From assembly GCA_964628055.1 (NCBI GenBank), contig CAZVNL010000003.1:1-64000 (forward strand): a stretch of DNA of 64,000 bases, in the 5' to 3' direction. The stretch is from CAZBEL01 sp964628055 (GTDB lineage: Bacteria; Fidelibacterota; Marinisomatia; Marinisomatales; TCS56). Of the stretch, positions 63,981-64,000 are shown one piece after another; the stretch's first letter is position 1, and each line of letters starts with the position of its first letter. Position numbers and translations under genes: made by a program. The notes below the pieces were generated by a model. It did not search any database and was not told the DNA's origin. It saw nothing but the letters and a program-made list of their open reading frames with translations.

Positions 63981-64000
63981 TTCCACAGGATCGTTTGCCG

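Noticed and set aside
1..64000. CRISPR arrays, insertion sequences, prophage or integrase genes
   Set aside because: No regularly spaced repeats, transposase or phage motifs were seen; nearly all the sequence is accounted for by chromosomal genes.

Overview
The window (64 kb, about 50 % GC by eye) is dense chromosomal sequence from a diderm, LPS-making bacterium. Kdo synthesis and activation (kdsA, kdsB, kdsC), an LpxH-type phosphatase, LptB/LptC, outer-membrane barrels, TolC-like and MacA-like proteins all imply an outer membrane. A sorting-type C-terminal domain (core NYPNPFNPTT), a DUF4835-like protein, a DUF2723 membrane glycosyltransferase, an Ig-like lipoprotein and a protease/TolB-propeller/barrel fusion point to the FCB side of the tree (Marinimicrobia, KSB1, Calditrichota or Ignavibacteria-like). 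That placement is an inference. There is no rRNA, CRISPR, prophage or insertion sequence.

Layout. 0-9.1 kb (minus): tRNA-Asn; HIT hydrolase, small membrane protein and SSS symporter joined by ATGA overlaps; an EF-G-like GTPase; manC plus a small conserved protein; sfsA plus an Ig-like lipoprotein. 9.2-17 kb (plus): hisC, a flavin-reductase-fold protein, a decayed acyl-CoA-synthetase-like gene, a 39-codon membrane peptide, a PDZ protein, then a DUF4390-like protein, NtrY-like kinase and NtrC-like sigma-54 activator. 17-21 kb (minus): a broken LVIVD-repeat secreted protein, an LtaS-type sulfatase-fold protein, and a peroxiredoxin with an in-frame TGA at the peroxidatic position. 21.3-27.7 kb (minus): Nudix, tgt, radA, and the protease/propeller/barrel fusion. 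27.8-30.5 kb (plus): lpxH, a HEAT-repeat lipoprotein, an FxLYD-like protein.

30.5-39.8 kb (minus) is a ten-gene run kdsB-pyrG-kdsA-kdsC-lptC-lptB-rpoN-hflK-hflC-argF. It combines Kdo synthesis and CTP supply, LPS export, sigma-54, membrane protease control and arginine synthesis. 40-43.2 kb is AT-rich and holds a TPR regulator with Fis-like helices, a small lipoprotein and a lone response regulator, with a perfect 15-bp inverted repeat. 43.2-50 kb (minus) is a tripartite ABC exporter (Yip1 protein, TolC-like, MacA-like, ATPase, two FtsX-type permeases). 50-64 kb: cca, a Fur-box-like site, a DUF4835-like protein, a GT2 glycosyltransferase, DUF1844 plus DUF2723, an RRM protein with a structured leader, recG, and valS plus a DUF4139-like protein.

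The strongest unusual signal is the peroxiredoxin at 20522-20980. One uninterrupted frame carries a single TGA exactly where the catalytic Cys belongs, and a 7-bp hairpin with a G-containing hexaloop begins 15 bases downstream, as expected of a bacterial SECIS. This is best read as a selenoprotein, although no sel genes lie in the window. Other points of interest are the EF-G-like GTPase with NGAD in place of NKxD, three independent lesions in the LVIVD gene, decayed adenylation-domain sequence beyond a stop codon, and an Lpt cluster without lptA.
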